Source: an uncultured Acetatifactor sp. (GTDB taxonomy: Bacteria; Bacillota; Clostridia; Lachnospirales; Lachnospiraceae). Taken from it: DNA of 64,000 bases. Positions 9,021-16,624 of this stretch are shown here, in pieces. Position 1 is the stretch's first letter; each line of letters begins with the position of its first letter. Below the pieces are notes generated by a model. It had not been told where the DNA came from. It ran no database searches and saw only the letters and a list, made by a program, of their open reading frames with translations. Position numbers and translations under genes: made by a program. The stretch spans positions 1 through 64,000 of the forward strand of contig CAJUJN010000003.1 in NCBI GenBank assembly GCA_910586775.1, given 5' to 3'.

Positions 9021-10055
9021 GCAGCTCCTGCTGGCTGGGGGCATGCTGTTTCGCTGCCGGAAGATGGGGAACAGGTTATTTTTCAGGGTACATCCATCCG
9101 GAGTATTCCAGGATAGTCTGGCTTTCCGCATTTTTGTCAGATTGCTTAATCTGCTTTCGGAAATCCCGGGGGGGTATTTCATGATTTTAGAAAAAGCACG
9201 GTTGAAGCTGGACAGGGAGCAGAATCCCACTGACTCGGAGATATTCAGTATGGAATCATTTGTGCTGCGCAGCAGGTTGCAGGCCCTGGAAATTCTGGTA
9301 TTGTTCACGAAATCCAGGGGAGACATCCCCATGATTTCCCGAAAGACTCTGCGGAAGTGGGTGGGGCTCCAATGACACAAATCAGCCAGAAAATCTATAC
9401 TGAACTGCTGCATATAATTTTTCTCTATGTAATCTAAAGCAGGGGCGATGACCAGGGCATAGTCGGCTTCCTGCTTTGTGTCCTTTCTTCGGTCTGAAGC
9501 CCTGGAGGCGGCAGTATCATTGTATTTGGAAAGCTGGATTCTGAGCACTTCAATATAAAGGGAGAGGAGCAGCCCTGTAACGCTGAGCTGATATCCGAAT
9601 TTCTGTTCTTCCAGTTCCTGGACGGCGGCAGTGGCCAGAGTGTGGATATTGGGATACTTGTCGCGGCTGAAAATCAGATGATAGTCCTGGAAGGCATGGG
9701 AATAGATTCCGAATTTTTCCCATGCAGGAGGCAGGAGATGCCGGAACAGTTCCCGGGAATCCAGAAAGATGTAAGTCCAATGGCTTCGGGTGCCGGGCGT
9801 GCTGTAGGTGGTATGGGGTACGTTCTTGGGAACTACGGTTACATCCCCCGCTTTGAAGGGAAAGGGTTCACCGAAAAATTCCATGTATCCGCTGTCCGAA
9901 TGGCAGATGCCGATTTCCAGGCAGTTATGAAAATGCTGCCGTCCGCTGGGGACATCGGAAATTCTCCAGTGCTCGCCTGAGAGCAGCAGCACCGGAAAAT
10001 TCATGGGAAGGTAATAATTGCGGTATTCTGTGACGGAATTCTTTGACTTGGCCAT
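8934..10055 (-). CDS. AraC-family regulator, apparent frameshift near its 3' end
   Basis: A one-component AraC regulator. Residues about 38-110 form a cupin-type sensing domain (HFHNCLEIG, then FPFKAGDVTVVPKNVPHT). Residues about 200-297 form the double HTH (FLADLCHWSPTHFRRVF, then SVGFCSLSSFNRAFSKIM). The start at 10055 is chosen for its AAGGAGA site; an in-frame ATG at 10160 lacks one. A run of seven G (9168-9174; C on the coding strand) sits just after the second HTH. The frame as read adds about 75 atypical residues and overlaps the XRE gene. With one extra C it would read PPRDFRKQIKQ, a typical AraC ending, and stop at 9076. So either a one-base deletion or an assembly error is likely. 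It probably controls the RG-I locus (inference from position). Confidence 0.82.
   Translation of the reverse strand: MAKSKNSVTEYRNYYLPMNFPVLLLSGEHWRISDVPSGRQHFHNCLEIGICHSDSGYMEFFGEPFPFKAGDVTVVPKNVPHTTYSTPGTRSHWTYIFLDSRELFRHLLPPAWEKFGIYSHAFQDYHLIFSRDKYPNIHTLATAAVQELEEQKFGYQLSVTGLLLSLYIEVLRIQLSKYNDTAASRASDRRKDTKQEADYALVIAPALDYIEKNYMQQFSIDFLADLCHWSPTHFRRVFREIMGMSPLDFVNNTRISRACNLLRSTNDSILNISESVGFCSLSSFNRAFSKIMKYPPGISESRLSNLTKMRKARLSWNTPDGCTLKNNLFPIFRQRNSMPPASRSCLSCRKITCPFIFRQDTAATGKSRGIPTA
8976..9018. terminator. 12-bp hairpin between convergent regulator genes
   Basis: ATCCTGCCGGAA (8976-8987) pairs perfectly with 9007-9018 across a 19-base loop. There is no good T tract, so terminator function is only likely from its position at the convergent XRE and AraC 3' ends. 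It lies inside the last codons of the XRE reading frame. Confidence 0.4.
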
Positions 10056-10230
10056 TGCAATCTCCTTTGTATATATTTTGTTGCACTTTCCATAAAAAGC
10101 TTCTGTCATATTTGGTAGATTCGTTTCTTCTATAGTACCAGACTGACAGAATAAAATCAACCGGAAAAGTGTGTGCCTGTATCGGGAATTGTGGAATACG
10201 CAGGCTCAGTATTATACGTAAGATTATTCT

Positions 10231-10324
10231 TGTGAGCACATTTACTTGCAGCTTCTGTCCTGTATTACAGAAGCGCTCACTGGTTATACATTCAGATTCA
10301 CAAATGTTTTGAACCGTGAGTATA
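10231..10324 (+). repeat. Intergenic palindromic repeat, TATACTC/GAGTATA family
   Basis: The left part folds into GTGAGC...GCTTCTGT/ACAGAAGC...GCTCAC (10232-10280), followed by TGGTTATACATT, and resembles copies at 56147-56218 and 57641-57715. The right part (AATGTTTTGAAC then CGTGAGTATA, 10315-10324) resembles ends seen at 18533, 30920, 42045, 54263 and 56335. Confidence 0.55.
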
Positions 10325-10670
10325 GATTCTATTCTCAATGCGGGAGCGTTTTTTTCGGCGCTTCCGCAGTTTTATTATGAAGTCTCAGCCAACTCCCTTT
10401 AGGTCGCATTATGGTGATGCATCAGTATCGCAGCATTCAAACTTATCCCTGTTTAAAGCATTCAGGACTTGTCTGTGTGAAAAAAGAACCTTGTCCATGC
10501 ATATTCCCGGTAGAGAAATGAGGTAAAAATACTAAAACAATCTGAAAATTTGCAGGAAATCAGGGTATTTTCAACAGTGATTGTACTGAAAATCTGTAAC
10601 AAAAGAAAAATACTGTCTATTTAGCCCTGAGAATTATGGTCGTTTTTGCATGGTTTTCAATATATATTGA

Positions 10671-10700
10671 TTGGAAAAAGAAAACGGATTGTACGATAAT
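10671..10700 (+). promoter_or_regulatory. Candidate promoter of the ABC transporter operon
   Basis: TTGGAA (10671-10676) and GATAAT (10695-10700) are 18 bp apart, 65 bp upstream of the first permease gene, in an AT-rich stretch. Each box matches its consensus moderately (four and five of six). Confidence 0.45.
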
Positions 10701-10764
10701 TAATGCAATAAGTTACAGAAAATGTACAAAATAACGGAACAACAGATTTCAGAGGAGGTTAAGT

Positions 10765-11715
10765 ATGGCAAAAAGCAAGGATGCCAAAGTGGCGGTCCAG
10801 ACCAAAACCACTTGGAAAAATGCACTGAAGAGAGACTGGCAGCTATATCTGCTGCTGCTGTTTCCCCTGGCAATGGTATTTATTTTCAACTATGCCGCCT
10901 ATCCGGGCATGAGGCTGGTCTTTATGGATTACAAGCCTGCCAAAGGATATGCCGGCAGCGAATGGGTAGGATGGGCAACTTTTGCAAAGGTGTTCAAGGA
11001 TGCGGACTTCGTCCGTGCATTGAAGAGTTCTATCGTATTTAACCTGTTGGATCTGATTGTGGGATTTCCCATGCCGATTATCCTGGCATTGATGCTGAAT
11101 GAGCTGCGTTATCAGAAGTTTAAGAAAGTGACGCAGACCATTCTGTATCTGCCGCACTTCCTTTCCTGGGTTATCATCGGTTCCGTAGCTTACACCATGT
11201 TCCGCCCCGAGACAGGTCTTGTGAACATCGCAATGATGAATGCGGGCATTATCGAGAAGGGAATTCCTTTCCTGACAGAGAAGTATCATTGGGCAGTGAC
11301 ATACCTGCTGGTAGGCGTATGGCAGGGCATGGGCTGGGGCACCATCATCTACCTGGCGGCCATCACCGGCATCAGCGGCGAGCTGTACGAGGCGGCCATG
11401 ATTGACGGAGCCAACCGGTGGAAGAGAATGTGGCATATCACCCTTCCGGGTATCAAGAGTACAGTAGTAACACTGCTGATTATGAATCTGGGACGTGTGA
11501 TGGGAAGCAATCTGGAGCGTCTGAGAGAATTTGGAAATACACAGGTAAGAGACTTCCAGTACCAGCTGGCTATTTACATATATGACAAGGGCTTGCAGAA
11601 CGGCCGCTACAGTATGTCTACGGCAGTAAACCTGTTCCAGTCTGTGGTGGGATTGGTGTTGGTGCTTTTGGCGGATAAAGTAGCCAAGAAGCTTGGCGAA
11701 GACGGATTATTATAG
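10765..11715 (+). CDS. ABC sugar permease, LplB type
   Basis: A 316-residue inner-membrane permease of the carbohydrate-uptake-1 class. It has about six membrane helices and the EAA loop (EAAMIDGANRWKRMW, then TLP) that contacts the ATPase. The N-terminal pattern WQLYLLLLFPLAMVFIFNYAAYPG matches LplB/YteP-like permeases, which in Bacillus subtilis import pectin-derived oligosaccharides. An AGGAGG site precedes the ATG. It is the first gene of a permease-permease-binding protein operon and lies 12 bp from the next start. No ATPase gene is present, as is usual for systems sharing an MsmK-type ATPase. The substrate, RG-I oligosaccharides, is inferred from the enzyme genes downstream. Confidence 0.9.
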   Translation: MAKSKDAKVAVQTKTTWKNALKRDWQLYLLLLFPLAMVFIFNYAAYPGMRLVFMDYKPAKGYAGSEWVGWATFAKVFKDADFVRALKSSIVFNLLDLIVGFPMPIILALMLNELRYQKFKKVTQTILYLPHFLSWVIIGSVAYTMFRPETGLVNIAMMNAGIIEKGIPFLTEKYHWAVTYLLVGVWQGMGWGTIIYLAAITGISGELYEAAMIDGANRWKRMWHITLPGIKSTVVTLLIMNLGRVMGSNLERLREFGNTQVRDFQYQLAIYIYDKGLQNGRYSMSTAVNLFQSVVGLVLVLLADKVAKKLGEDGLL

Positions 11716-11727
11716 GAGGTGCGGAAG

Positions 11728-12657
11728 ATGGCAAAGAAAAAAGAAGAAGTAGTACGCGGCGCTGAAGTCACCAGTGACGGCAGCAGAGCCATAAATAAGT
11801 TCCGTGTCAGCGATTTCGTCATGATGGCAGTGATTATCCTGCTGTGCCTGACCTGTATCATGCCCTTTATCCATCTGGCATCCAAGTCCATTTCCGGTAA
11901 TACATACGTGGTGGCAAAGCAGATTGCATTTCTTCCGAAGGGAATCAATTTCGATGCCTATGTCTCCATTTTCAAGGACGGCGGCCTGACCTATGCCATG
12001 ATTTACAGCGTGTTTGTGACTTTTCTTTTTACCGTATTGGGAATGGTAGTATGTACCTGCGCGGCGTATCCGCTTTCCAAGAAGCGGCTGAAGGGGAAAA
12101 CATTCTTCACCTTCCTGCTGATGTTCCCCATGTACTTTGGAGCCGGACTGATTCCTACCTATCTGCTGTTCAGCAGCCTGAATATGCTGGATACCATGTG
12201 GGTATTGATTCTTCCTTTGATTTATTCGCCTTACAACATGCTGATTATGAAGACTTCCCTGCAGACCAGTATTCCGGAGAGTCTGGAGGAGTCGGCATTC
12301 CTGGACGGTGCCACCAATCTGCAGATTCTGACCAGGATCGTACTGCCCCTGTCCAAGCCCGTGATTGCTACATTGTCCCTGTTCTATGCGGTAGGCCGGT
12401 GGAACTCTTATGCGGACAATATTTACTATATCAGGACAGATACTCTGAAGATGGCTCAGTACAAGCTGTCCCAGATGGTATCTTCCGCAGCAGAGGCTCA
12501 GACGATATCTCTGTCCGAGGCGGCAGCGGTGACCAGTACTCCGGAAGTATTGCAGGCAGCAGCTATCATGGTGGTTACCATCCCCATCATCTGTATTTAT
12601 CCTTTCCTTCAGAAATATTTTGTGAAAGGCGTTATGGTTGGAGCTGTAAAGGGTTAA
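11728..12657 (+). CDS. ABC sugar permease, LplC type
   Basis: A 309-residue permease that pairs with the preceding one. It has six predicted helices, the typical conserved proline/glycine segment near NTYVVAKQIAFLPKG, and the EAA loop (ESLEESAFLDGATNLQI). An AGGAGG site 8 bases before the ATG at 11728 fixes the start; the GTG at 11719 overlaps that site and is unlikely. The C-terminal FLQKYFVKGVMVGAVKG is characteristic of LplC/YtcP permeases. Genes are spaced as in one operon with the binding protein. Confidence 0.9.
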   Translation: MAKKKEEVVRGAEVTSDGSRAINKFRVSDFVMMAVIILLCLTCIMPFIHLASKSISGNTYVVAKQIAFLPKGINFDAYVSIFKDGGLTYAMIYSVFVTFLFTVLGMVVCTCAAYPLSKKRLKGKTFFTFLLMFPMYFGAGLIPTYLLFSSLNMLDTMWVLILPLIYSPYNMLIMKTSLQTSIPESLEESAFLDGATNLQILTRIVLPLSKPVIATLSLFYAVGRWNSYADNIYYIRTDTLKMAQYKLSQMVSSAAEAQTISLSEAAAVTSTPEVLQAAAIMVVTIPIICIYPFLQKYFVKGVMVGAVKG

Positions 12658-12727
12658 TTTTCATCAGGTAGTTTTCCACTTATGTGGGTTACTAAATTAT
12701 ACATATTTTATAAAGGAGGACATTTTT

Positions 12728-14509
12728 ATGAAGAAGAATTATCTTCAAAAGGTTCTGGCTGTGGCGCTGGCAGGCACCATGGCAATGGGAACTCTGACAG
12801 GATGCGGCAGCGAGCCCGCTTCCAACAGCAGTGAAGGCTCTACAGGCTCTGAGAGCACGGAGCAGAGCAGCGCAGAAGAGAGCAGTTCCGAGGAAAGCAG
12901 TTCCGAGGAAAACAGCTCTGAGGAAGCCGGTGGAGAGGAAAACAGCGGGACAGATGCCGGCACGGCAGGTATTGATGGCTATACCGCTTTTGCCGAGAAC
13001 GTTACGCTGAAGATTCCCGTATATGACAGAGGACAGGAAGGTGTTCCTGCCATCGGTACAGGAGACAATGTATGGGAAGGCTGGATTCAGGAGAACTTCG
13101 GTGACAAGTACAATATTACCGTTGAGTTTGTGCCCATTACCCGTACCGCAGTTCTGGAGTCCTACAATCTGCTGGCGGCTGACCAGAATCTTCCTACTAT
13201 TCTGATGGAGTATGACTATCCGAAGCTGGCACAGTGGGTTGCTGACGGTATGCTGACCACCTATGATATGGAGCAGTTCAAGCAGATTGCGCCTACCTAT
13301 TATCAGAGAATGGTAGACCTTGACCAGATCAAGTACACCACAATGAACGACGAGACCTATTTCGTACTGGCCGAGAGACCTTATTACAATACCAACTATA
13401 CTTTCATGACCTGGTATCGTATGGACTGGCTGGAGGAGGTCGGATATGACCATGTTCCCGCAACCCGCGAAGAGTATCTGGATGCCATGAAGAAGATCCA
13501 GGATGCAGGCCTTGCCGCTCATCCCGGCGGAGGCGCCATGACCACAGGTACAGCCGGTGTCGACCAGAACTATGCATTCAGAGAGTATCCCACCAATGAG
13601 GAAGAGTGGGCAATGTACGGCGATTACGCGATTCCTTCTCTGGGATGGGAGCCCAACAAGAGACTGCTGAAAGAGCAGAACGAGAACTATAATCTGGGAA
13701 TTACCAATCCGGAGTATTACACCATCGATGCAGAGACCGCGAAGGCAAACTTCATCAACGGAGAGACCTATCAGTACAGCGATTATATTGCGGCTGATAT
13801 TGCATGGCTGACCTCTTTCTATCAGACCAATCCGGATGCGCATCTGGTAGTAGGTGTACAGAGCCTTGAGGCTGACACAGCATACGGCACGGTTCCCGCA
13901 TTCCGTTCCAACAATCCTTTCGGTATGATGATCGGTTTCTCCTCTCAGGCTGCCGAGGATGAGATTAAGGCTGCCATGATGTACATGGAGTGGATGACCC
14001 AGGAGGAAAATCTGTTCGTTATGCAGTGGGGTTATGAGAACGATAACTTTACCTATAATGACAGCAACCTTCCCGAGTCTGTAGGTGATTACGCCGGCGA
14101 TAACAAGCAGGGCTTCAGCAACAACAAGGACTACTGGTGTGTAACAATTGAGGCAAGGAATGCCGGTACCATTGAAGACATGATCAAGGCAGCTTCCCCG
14201 AAGGGACTTCCTGAGGACTTTACAGACGATATCATTCAGAACTACTATAACCAGGTACAGGCATGGGAGAAGGGCTGGGTACCTACCGACTGTATGTTTG
14301 CTACCGAGCTTCCTTCTGTAGCAGAGTATCAGGGAACACTGCTGACACTGTATGCAGAGCTGCGTGACCAGCTGGTAATGTGCGATCCTGAAGAGTTTGA
14401 TGCCAAGTATGAGGAAGCCGCTCAGAGATATGCGGATGCCGGATACGAAGCGGTTACCCAGGAAAGACTGCAGGCATATCAGGATGGCTTAAGTTCCAGA
14501 CAGGAGTAA
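12728..14509 (+). CDS. Sugar-binding lipoprotein of the LplBC-type importer
   Basis: A 593-residue family-1 solute-binding protein. The signal peptide ends in the lipobox LTGC (Cys26), and residues about 30-75 are a Ser/Glu-rich flexible linker typical of Lachnospiraceae binding lipoproteins. The large size and gene order match LplA/YtcQ-like proteins that bind oligosaccharides for LplB/LplC-type permeases. A GGAGG site lies 8 bases before the ATG. A strong terminator follows at 14571. In this setting it would capture RG-I fragments released by the PL11 lyase (inference). Confidence 0.9.
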   Translation: MKKNYLQKVLAVALAGTMAMGTLTGCGSEPASNSSEGSTGSESTEQSSAEESSSEESSSEENSSEEAGGEENSGTDAGTAGIDGYTAFAENVTLKIPVYDRGQEGVPAIGTGDNVWEGWIQENFGDKYNITVEFVPITRTAVLESYNLLAADQNLPTILMEYDYPKLAQWVADGMLTTYDMEQFKQIAPTYYQRMVDLDQIKYTTMNDETYFVLAERPYYNTNYTFMTWYRMDWLEEVGYDHVPATREEYLDAMKKIQDAGLAAHPGGGAMTTGTAGVDQNYAFREYPTNEEEWAMYGDYAIPSLGWEPNKRLLKEQNENYNLGITNPEYYTIDAETAKANFINGETYQYSDYIAADIAWLTSFYQTNPDAHLVVGVQSLEADTAYGTVPAFRSNNPFGMMIGFSSQAAEDEIKAAMMYMEWMTQEENLFVMQWGYENDNFTYNDSNLPESVGDYAGDNKQGFSNNKDYWCVTIEARNAGTIEDMIKAASPKGLPEDFTDDIIQNYYNQVQAWEKGWVPTDCMFATELPSVAEYQGTLLTLYAELRDQLVMCDPEEFDAKYEEAAQRYADAGYEAVTQERLQAYQDGLSSRQE

Positions 14510-14570
14510 TTTTCAGATAATGGATTCATTTTATCCACAGTGATGTACTATGGGTATGTTCCGAAATGTG

Positions 14571-14604
14571 ACAGCCTCCCGGCATTAGCTGGGAGGCTGT
14601 TTTG
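14571..14604 (+). terminator. Terminator of the ABC transporter operon
   Basis: ACAGCCTCCC (14571-14580) pairs perfectly with 14591-14600 around a 10-base loop and is followed by TTTTG. It lies 61 bp after the binding-protein stop codon. Confidence 0.8.
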
Positions 14605-14713
14605 TAGCAGGAAGAAAATTTCGGGGCAGACGGAGACGGGTGCATATGCGTAAGGAAATGTCTGCTAATAACTGCCTAAACAAATTGCAGCAGTTATTTT
14701 CCGACAGTTCCTA

Positions 14714-15350
14714 GTGCGCCCAGCAAGGGCGTAATGTTTAGCGGGTGGAAATCCCGTCTGGTAAGATACTAACCACATCATCAGTAGCAACCCAGAGCAT
14801 GCGGTAGCAATACCGTAGGCAAAGCAAGGGAAGCAAGGTGGCAGGGTCAAAAGGCATTTTAGCCACGAAAGGTCGGATAACCAGTGCGCCGACACTGTTA
14901 GGAAAGTGGAAGGCAACATGTGGGTTTATCGTTATGGTGAGATTTCACACAGCACTGCGGGGTTTGAAGTCAGCCATGCCACACAATGACATTACGTCAA
15001 CTGGGGAGAGCCTGTATTATCCGTAAACATGGAAATATAAATCCAAAGAAAACGGTATATCGGACAACTAACGAAGGAAGATGAAATAATACAGGCAGTC
15101 GGACAACTGCATAGTACCAAAGCTAATGGGTAATGCCATTAGGGGGAAGGCAGTTGCGTAAGGCGATATTCTACGGATAAACTACTACCGTACTCAGTGA
15201 CGGAAAACTGGTGGAGAAAAGTTCTGTAGAAGAATATCATACGTACACAGAGACGTATAGACAATTAGTCTTACGAAGAGCCGGATGCGGGAAAGCCGCA
15301 CGTCCGGTTCCGTAGAGGGGTGTGGGGAGTAATCCCCACATCTACTCGAC
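14714..15350 (+). mobile_element. ORF-less group II intron
   Basis: A 637-bp bacterial group II intron without a reverse transcriptase gene. The 5' end is GTGCGCC. Domain V is clear at about 15278-15313: GAGCCG, GATGCGG, GAAA loop, CCGCACGTC, CGGTTC. Domain VI follows as TGTGGGG/CCCCACA with outer GTAGA/TCTAC. Exon recognition is complete: IBS1 TTCCTA (14708-14713) complements EBS1 TAGGAA (14899-14904), and IBS2 TCCGAC (14700-14705) complements EBS2 GTCGGA (14872-14877). Domain IV is short and has no coding capacity, so splicing or movement would need a maturase in trans. It is inserted between the transporter operon's terminator and the GH105 gene. Confidence 0.88.
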
Positions 15351-15570
15351 AGATGAATTTCTTATCATAAAAATAAAATGATAGTTGCTGTTATAACCGG
15401 AAAAGATTAAAATGGTAATTATATACAGGCCGAATGGCGAGACAGGATGTGAAAACAGATTGAAGGAACTGCTTTGTGAATCCTGTAACTGACTATGGCG
15501 TAATAGAATGCGCTTGTTACAATGCTGCCGAAGGAAGATGACGCTTTGGCAGCAGGAAATGGAGGGATGT

Positions 15571-16623
15571 ATGCTGCGACTGGAGTATGACAAGAAACAA
15601 ATCGAAGAGGTGATCGACAAGATTGTCAGGAAAACCATGAATATGGATCTGACCTGGGACTGGCCCTGCGGGGTGGCGTATTACGGCATCAGCGAGGCTT
15701 ATGAGAAAACGGGAAAAGAAGAGTACCTGAATCTGCTGAAGGACAGAGTTGACGAACTCATTGACCTGGGGCTGCCCAGAGTGTGGACCGTGAATGCCTG
15801 CGCCATGGGACATTGCCTGATCACCCTGTACAAGGCTACAGATGATAAGAAGTACTATGACATCCTTATGAGCAAGATTGCTTACATATCCAACGATGCG
15901 CTTCGGTTTGCGGACCATGTGCTGCAGCATACGGTGTCTGCCAATAACGATTTTCCGGAGCAGGCATGGTGCGATACCCTGTTTATGGCTGCATTCCTGC
16001 TGCTGCGGGTGGGGGTTATGAACAAGGACGAGGATATGATCAATGATGCCCTGAATCAGTATTACTGGCATATCAAATATCTGCAGAATCCCAGCAGCGG
16101 ATTTTATTATCATGGTTATGACAATATTGCAGGAGACCATATGTCCGGGATTTACTGGGGCAGAGCCAATGCATGGGCGGCGTTTACCATGTCCCAGGTG
16201 GGCGGCGTCCTTCCGGAATGCTATCTGTATCCGAAATACATGGATGTGGCAGGCTCACTGAACGAGCAGCTGGCGGCGCTGAAGACCGTACAGACGGAAA
16301 ACGGACTGTGGAGAACCGTGCTGGATGACCCGGAGTCCTACGAGGAGATTTCAGCTTCCGCCGGAATTGCCGCAGCCATGCTGACCAGAGGCAATCCGCT
16401 GCATTCCAAATATATCAACAAGTCTGTCAAGGGACTGCTGGACAATGTCAGCGAGGACGGCAAGGTGATGAACGTGTCTGCCGGAACGGCGGTTATGCGG
16501 GATAAGGAAGGCTACAGAGGTATTTCCAGGGACTGGATTCAGGGATGGGGCCAGGGGCTTATGCTGGCATTCTTCTCCACGTTGCTGGTTTCCGATACAA
16601 TAGAGAAGGACGGAGCGCTTTAA
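15571..16623 (+). CDS. Unsaturated rhamnogalacturonyl hydrolase, GH105
   Basis: A 350-residue cytoplasmic enzyme with the (alpha/alpha)6 fold of the YteR/YesR family. It removes the unsaturated galacturonic acid that RG lyases leave at the non-reducing end of RG-I oligosaccharides. Visible signatures are WDWPCGVAYYGI, NACAMGH, AWCDTLFMAAF with the probable catalytic Asp135, and YWGRANAW. There is no signal peptide. The start at 15571 is chosen because GGAGGG lies just upstream; an ATG 63 bp earlier has no ribosome site. The stop is one base before the next ATG, so it is co-transcribed with the esterase gene. It takes over where the secreted PL11 enzyme stops. Confidence 0.92.
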   Translation: MLRLEYDKKQIEEVIDKIVRKTMNMDLTWDWPCGVAYYGISEAYEKTGKEEYLNLLKDRVDELIDLGLPRVWTVNACAMGHCLITLYKATDDKKYYDILMSKIAYISNDALRFADHVLQHTVSANNDFPEQAWCDTLFMAAFLLLRVGVMNKDEDMINDALNQYYWHIKYLQNPSSGFYYHGYDNIAGDHMSGIYWGRANAWAAFTMSQVGGVLPECYLYPKYMDVAGSLNEQLAALKTVQTENGLWRTVLDDPESYEEISASAGIAAAMLTRGNPLHSKYINKSVKGLLDNVSEDGKVMNVSAGTAVMRDKEGYRGISRDWIQGWGQGLMLAFFSTLLVSDTIEKDGAL

Positions 16624-16624
16624 T

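Larger units (their letters stand above)
10056..10764. other. Long intergenic region before the transporter operon
   Basis: About 700 bp with no convincing gene; a 62-codon plus-strand frame here lacks a ribosome site and any family features. It holds an intergenic repeat copy (10231-10324), a stem TGCGG-AGCG/CGCT-CCGCA at about 10338-10368, and the predicted promoter of the ABC transporter operon (10671-10700). The remaining AT-rich stretch, 10400-10670, shows nothing else I can name. Confidence 0.6.

Noticed and set aside
8902..9375. 157-codon plus-strand frame across the AraC 3' end
   Set aside because: It lies opposite the AraC coding sequence, has no family features and follows the codon pattern of the other strand.
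10338..10526. 62-codon frame before the transporter operon
   Set aside because: No ribosome site, Arg/Ser/Phe-rich composition and overlap with a hairpin; treated as non-coding.
14838..15026. 62-codon open frame inside the intron
   Set aside because: It covers structured domain I sequence, has no ribosome site and no reverse-transcriptase or maturase motif.
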